The notes under the pieces are model-generated. The model saw only the letters and a list, made by a program, of their open reading frames with translations, did not search any database and had not been told where the DNA came from. 64,000 nucleotides of DNA from Darksidea phi (taxonomy: Eukaryota > Ascomycota > Dothideomycetes > Pleosporales > Lentitheciaceae), in contig JASJFT010000146.1 of assembly GCA_030770425.1 (NCBI GenBank), positions 49,431-113,430 of the forward strand, read 5' to 3'. How positions within the stretch are numbered: position 1 is the first letter of the stretch; every line of letters begins with the position of its first letter. Shown here one piece after another: positions 63,853 through 64,000 of this stretch. The position numbers and the translations under genes were made by a program.

Positions 63853-64000
63853 TAAGTAGGTAGGGGTATAGAATAAATATATTAAGTTATCTAACTATCT
63901 AGCTAGGACACGAGTAGAGGGCCTTATATACGAGTTATACTAGATCTAGTAACTAAATTAATTACTATAAATTAGTATATAGTTACTATAACTTATTATT
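63853..64000 (-). mobile_element. Copia F2: 3' LTR start, truncated by window end
   Basis: taagtaggtaggggtataga onward matches the first 148 bp of the F1 LTR (9301-9448). It is inserted after cttta in the gag part of A2, at the point homologous to about 16950 in A1, which is empty there. The full element should continue for about 5.5 kb beyond the window. A CpA at 63909-63910 (gacacgag) replaces CpG of both F1 LTRs (gcgcgag). Confidence 0.88.

Larger units (their letters stand above)
1..64000. other. RIP-saturated AT-rich heterochromatic tract
   Basis: Seen: CpA and TpG dinucleotides are almost absent on both strands throughout, while TpA is hugely over-represented and CpG is still present. 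Every recognisable unit is a retrotransposon or transposon remnant, and duplicated copies differ mainly by C/T and G/A changes. Known: this is the signature of repeat-induced point mutation in Pezizomycotina, which makes AT isochores from duplicated DNA. Inferred: the locus is silent heterochromatin, with no selectable gene left. ATG is nearly impossible here because it contains TpG, and TGA stops are missing for the same reason. G+C is by eye about a quarter. I cannot name the species. Confidence 0.95.

Noticed and set aside
1..64000. Mitochondrial, apicomplexan or endosymbiont origin because of extreme AT content
   Set aside because: These genomes keep TpG/CpA and have long ORFs. Here the specific loss of CpA/TpG with retained CpG, the nested Gypsy/Copia elements with RIP-type stops, and the absence of any intact gene point to a RIP-active fungal nuclear genome.
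1..64000. Possible centromere core
   Set aside because: Long RIP-mutated retrotransposon stacks occur in some fungal centromeres, but also in ordinary AT-rich islands and subtelomeres. Nothing in the sequence alone, such as CENP-A data or position, separates these.
1..64000. tRNA or rRNA genes
   Set aside because: No conserved tRNA box B (GGTTCGANNCC) or rRNA stretch was seen. ttcgaatatagattcgaag near 9562 resembles a box B fragment, but there is no cloverleaf around it, and it lies next to the Copia polypurine tract.

Overview
The window is a gene-free, extremely AT-rich tract from what is almost certainly a filamentous ascomycete (Pezizomycotina). It consists of transposable elements mutated almost to saturation by repeat-induced point mutation (RIP, CpA to TpA on either strand). 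CpA and TpG are practically absent from both strands: I noticed only about twenty in 64 kb. CpG, TpA and long C/T or G/A runs remain. Because ATG and TGG contain TpG, start codons and Trp codons are essentially gone, and Gln and Trp codons have become TAA/TAG. This is why no real open reading frame survives. Element identities come from reading the frames with those stops treated as former Q/W/R codons, and from matching repeated boundaries, LTRs and target-site duplications (TSDs).

Layout. (1) 1-3.6 kb: 3' part of a plus-strand Ty3/Gypsy pol (element C), then a 3 x 76-bp tandem repeat. (2) 4582-18128: Gypsy element A1 (minus strand, 172-bp LTRs, chromodomain integrase). It is interrupted by a complete Ty1/Copia element F1 (9301-14984, 249-bp LTRs) and ends in an inverted extra LTR. 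(3) 18129-22630: unassigned sequence rich in diverged short repeats. (4) 22631-44384: Gypsy element E (177-bp LTRs), split by two complete Gypsy elements, D (24201-31674, 489-bp LTRs) and B1 (35599-43459, 268-bp LTRs). (5) 44385-49388: unassigned sequence followed by a recognisable minus-strand Plavaka-like transposase remnant. (6) 49389 to the window end: second copy of A (A2). Its 3' LTR is split by a second complete B (B2, 49578-57361), and its gag region is split at 63853 by a second Copia F copy that runs off the window.

The LTR pairs have equal lengths and differ mainly by C/T and G/A changes. Five-bp TSDs are recognisable for A1, F1, E, D, B1 and B2. Insertion order can therefore be read directly: A and E went into older sequence, D and B1 into E, F1 into A1, and B2 and F2 into A2. 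All LTR retrotransposons except C lie on the minus strand. Nothing here encodes a functional protein. The biological interest lies in the mutational record, the nesting, and the aberrant LTR foldback at the 5' end of A1. Positions of protein domains are approximate to about 20-50 bp, because they come from hand reading of RIP-degraded frames.
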